From: Hydrogenophaga sp. IBVHS2
GTDB taxonomy: Bacteria; Pseudomonadota; Gammaproteobacteria; Burkholderiales; Burkholderiaceae_C
Direction of reading: 5' to 3'
Assembly: GCF_002127215.1 (NCBI RefSeq)
Contig: NZ_NFUT01000001.1
Span: 248,001 to 312,000 of the forward strand
Length of the DNA: 64,000 nt
In this document: positions 62,657 through 64,000 of the stretch, one piece after another
How positions within the stretch are numbered: the first letter of the stretch is position 1
How the letters are laid out: each line of letters starts with the position of its first letter
The notes under the pieces: generated by a model
What the model was told of the DNA's origin: nothing
The model's database searches: none
The model's input: the letters and a program-made list of their open reading frames with translations, nothing else
Program-made: the position numbers and the translations under genes

Positions 62657-64000
62657 ATGAGCTTCATCCAGGAATTCGATCAGCATGGCGCCTGGCGCCG
62701 CCAGTTTGCGTTGCGCCTCAAGCTGCTGTCGGAATGGCTGGTCGACAACGACCTCATGGAGCCGGGGGTGCGTGAACGGCTGGACCAGCTGCATGCGCAG
62801 GTGCGCAACGACAAGATCATGGTGGCCTTCGTGGCCGAGTTCTCGCGCGGCAAGTCCGAGCTGATCAACGCCATGTTCTTTGCCGGTTACGGCCGCCGCA
62901 TCATGCCGGCGAGCGCCGGGCGCACCACCATGTGCCCGACCGAGCTGGGCTACGACCCCGAGATTCCCCCCTGCCTGCGCCTGCTGCCCATCGAGACCCG
63001 GCTGCAGCCGCAGTCGCTGCTGGATTGGCGCGCCGCCACCGAGAAGTGGGAGCGCGTCGATCTGGACGTGAACGACCCCAAGCAGCTGGCCAAGGCGATC
63101 CAGAAGGTGTCCGAAGTGCGCCGGGTGTCGCAGGACGAGGCCCGTTCGCTGGGCTTCTGGAGCGACGAGACGCCCGAAGACAACCCGCTGCCGGGCAGCG
63201 ACGGTCTGGTGGAGGTGCCCAAGTGGCGCCATGCCCTCATCAACATGGCGCACCCGCTGCTCAAGCAGGGCCTGGTGATCCTGGACACGCCGGGCCTCAA
63301 CGCCATCGGCGCCGAACCCGAGCTCACGGTGAGCCTGCTGCCCCAGGCCCACGCGGTGGTGTTCATCCTGGGAGCCGACACCGGGGTGACCAAATCCGAC
63401 CTCACCATCTGGCGGCAGCACCTGGCGGTGGCTTCGGCCGATGCGGCTTCGCGGCTGGTGGTGCTCAACAAGATCGACACGCTGTGGGACGCCCTGTCCA
63501 CACCGGAACAGGTGCAGCTGCAGATCGCGGCGCAGCGGGTGGATTCGGCCGAGATCCTGGGCGTGTCGCCGCGGCAGGTGCTGGCGGTGTCGGCCCAGAA
63601 GGGCCTGCTGGCCAAGGTCAATGGCGACGACAACCTGCTCGACGCCAGCAACCTGCTCGAGCTGGAGCACGCACTCGGCGAAGACCTGCTGGCCCAGCGC
63701 CGGCGCATCCTGTCCTCGGCCGTGGCCGCCGGCATCCGTTCCCTGCAGGTCGAGACCGGCCGCATGGTGCACGCCCGCACCCGCGACCTGGTGGAGCAGA
63801 TCCAGGAACTCGAAGGCCTGCGTGGCAAGAACGCCGGCGTCATCAAGCAGATGCGGCTGCGCATCGAGCAGGAGCAGGGGGAGTTCGATGCCAGCGGCGC
63901 GCGCATCCAGGCGGTGCGTTCGGTGCACCTGCGACTGCTCAAGGACCTGTTTGCCCTGCTGGGGTCCACCCATCTGCGCAACGAGGTGTCGGCGCTGGCC
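62657..64000 (+). CDS. Dynamin family GTPase, N-terminal part
   Basis: First 448 codons of a bacterial dynamin-like protein that runs off the window. GTPase motifs are G1 EFSRGKSELINAMF (Gly65-Lys66-Ser67), a Thr-containing switch region SAGRTTMCPTEL, G3 LDTPGLNAIG (Asp210) and G4 VLNKID (Asn271-Asp274). A helical stalk with charged coiled-coil-like stretches starts near residue 380 (VEQIQELEGLRGKN). It probably remodels or surveys membranes. It follows mutM by 92 bases on the same strand. Confidence 0.9.
   Translation, partial: MSFIQEFDQHGAWRRQFALRLKLLSEWLVDNDLMEPGVRERLDQLHAQVRNDKIMVAFVAEFSRGKSELINAMFFAGYGRRIMPASAGRTTMCPTELGYDPEIPPCLRLLPIETRLQPQSLLDWRAATEKWERVDLDVNDPKQLAKAIQKVSEVRRVSQDEARSLGFWSDETPEDNPLPGSDGLVEVPKWRHALINMAHPLLKQGLVILDTPGLNAIGAEPELTVSLLPQAHAVVFILGADTGVTKSDLTIWRQHLAVASADAASRLVVLNKIDTLWDALSTPEQVQLQIAAQRVDSAEILGVSPRQVLAVSAQKGLLAKVNGDDNLLDASNLLELEHALGEDLLAQRRRILSSAVAAGIRSLQVETGRMVHARTRDLVEQIQELEGLRGKNAGVIKQMRLRIEQEQGEFDASGARIQAVRSVHLRLLKDLFALLGSTHLRNEVSALA

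Overview
The window is very GC-rich and coding-dense, with GC-biased third codon positions, many 1-4 base start/stop overlaps and gaps usually under 150 bases. Gene content (ispA-dxs, bamC-dapA, parE-parC, ispE-tRNA-Gln-prs-rplY-pth, lolB-TPR protein-mutM, a TakP-like TRAP transporter) points to a chromosomal segment of a beta-proteobacterium of the order Burkholderiales. No insertion sequence, phage gene, CRISPR array or rRNA was seen, and no stretch over about 300 bases lacks a gene.

Layout. 0-6.4 kb: end of ispA, dxs, a TRAP transporter for a small organic (2-oxo) acid, dut. 6.4-12.7 kb: SlyD-like PPIase facing the ribosomal oxygenase roxA; bamC-dapA; an MFS transporter, a 46-aa membrane protein and a methyltransferase in one overlapping unit. 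12.8-17.1 kb: parE-parC. 17.1-22.5 kb: a CsgG/DUF4810/DUF799 lipoprotein triplet, a RidA-family protein, comEC and an unknown gene. 22.6-30.0 kb: a nine-gene collinear unit with circularly permuted ATP-grasp, alpha-E and transglutaminase proteins, interrupted by two unknown genes and two paralogous CesT-type (type III chaperone-like) genes, and followed by nnrU and a sugar-dehydrogenase-like gene. 30.0-38.3 kb: a selenium locus (predicted selenate ABC transporter, SenB-like selenosugar synthase, selD, a HAD hydrolase, a SelD-associated flavoprotein, DUF3047). 38.4-43.1 kb: a TVP38/flavin reductase fusion, an APH-type kinase and a fused pair of 'rSAM/selenodomain-associated' transferases. 43.0-46.6 kb: a YnjBCD-type ABC importer. 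46.6-50.5 kb: a bufferin-type metal-binding peptide cluster with TlpA-like thioredoxin, ECF sigma and zinc-finger anti-sigma genes. 50.5-64 kb: housekeeping genes (ftsY, an M16 peptidase pair, rsmD, coaD, ferredoxin, pth, rplY, prs, tRNA-Gln, ispE, lolB, TPR protein, mutM) and the start of a dynamin-like GTPase.

The accessory part, about 22-50 kb, is the most interesting. It holds three apparently separate small-molecule or peptide-modification systems: the ATP-grasp/alpha-E/transglutaminase unit with embedded chaperone-like pair, a selenium-assimilation locus with SenB and SelD but no SenA in view, and a bufferin RiPP cluster. Functions are assigned from recognisable family motifs read by eye; no database search was run.
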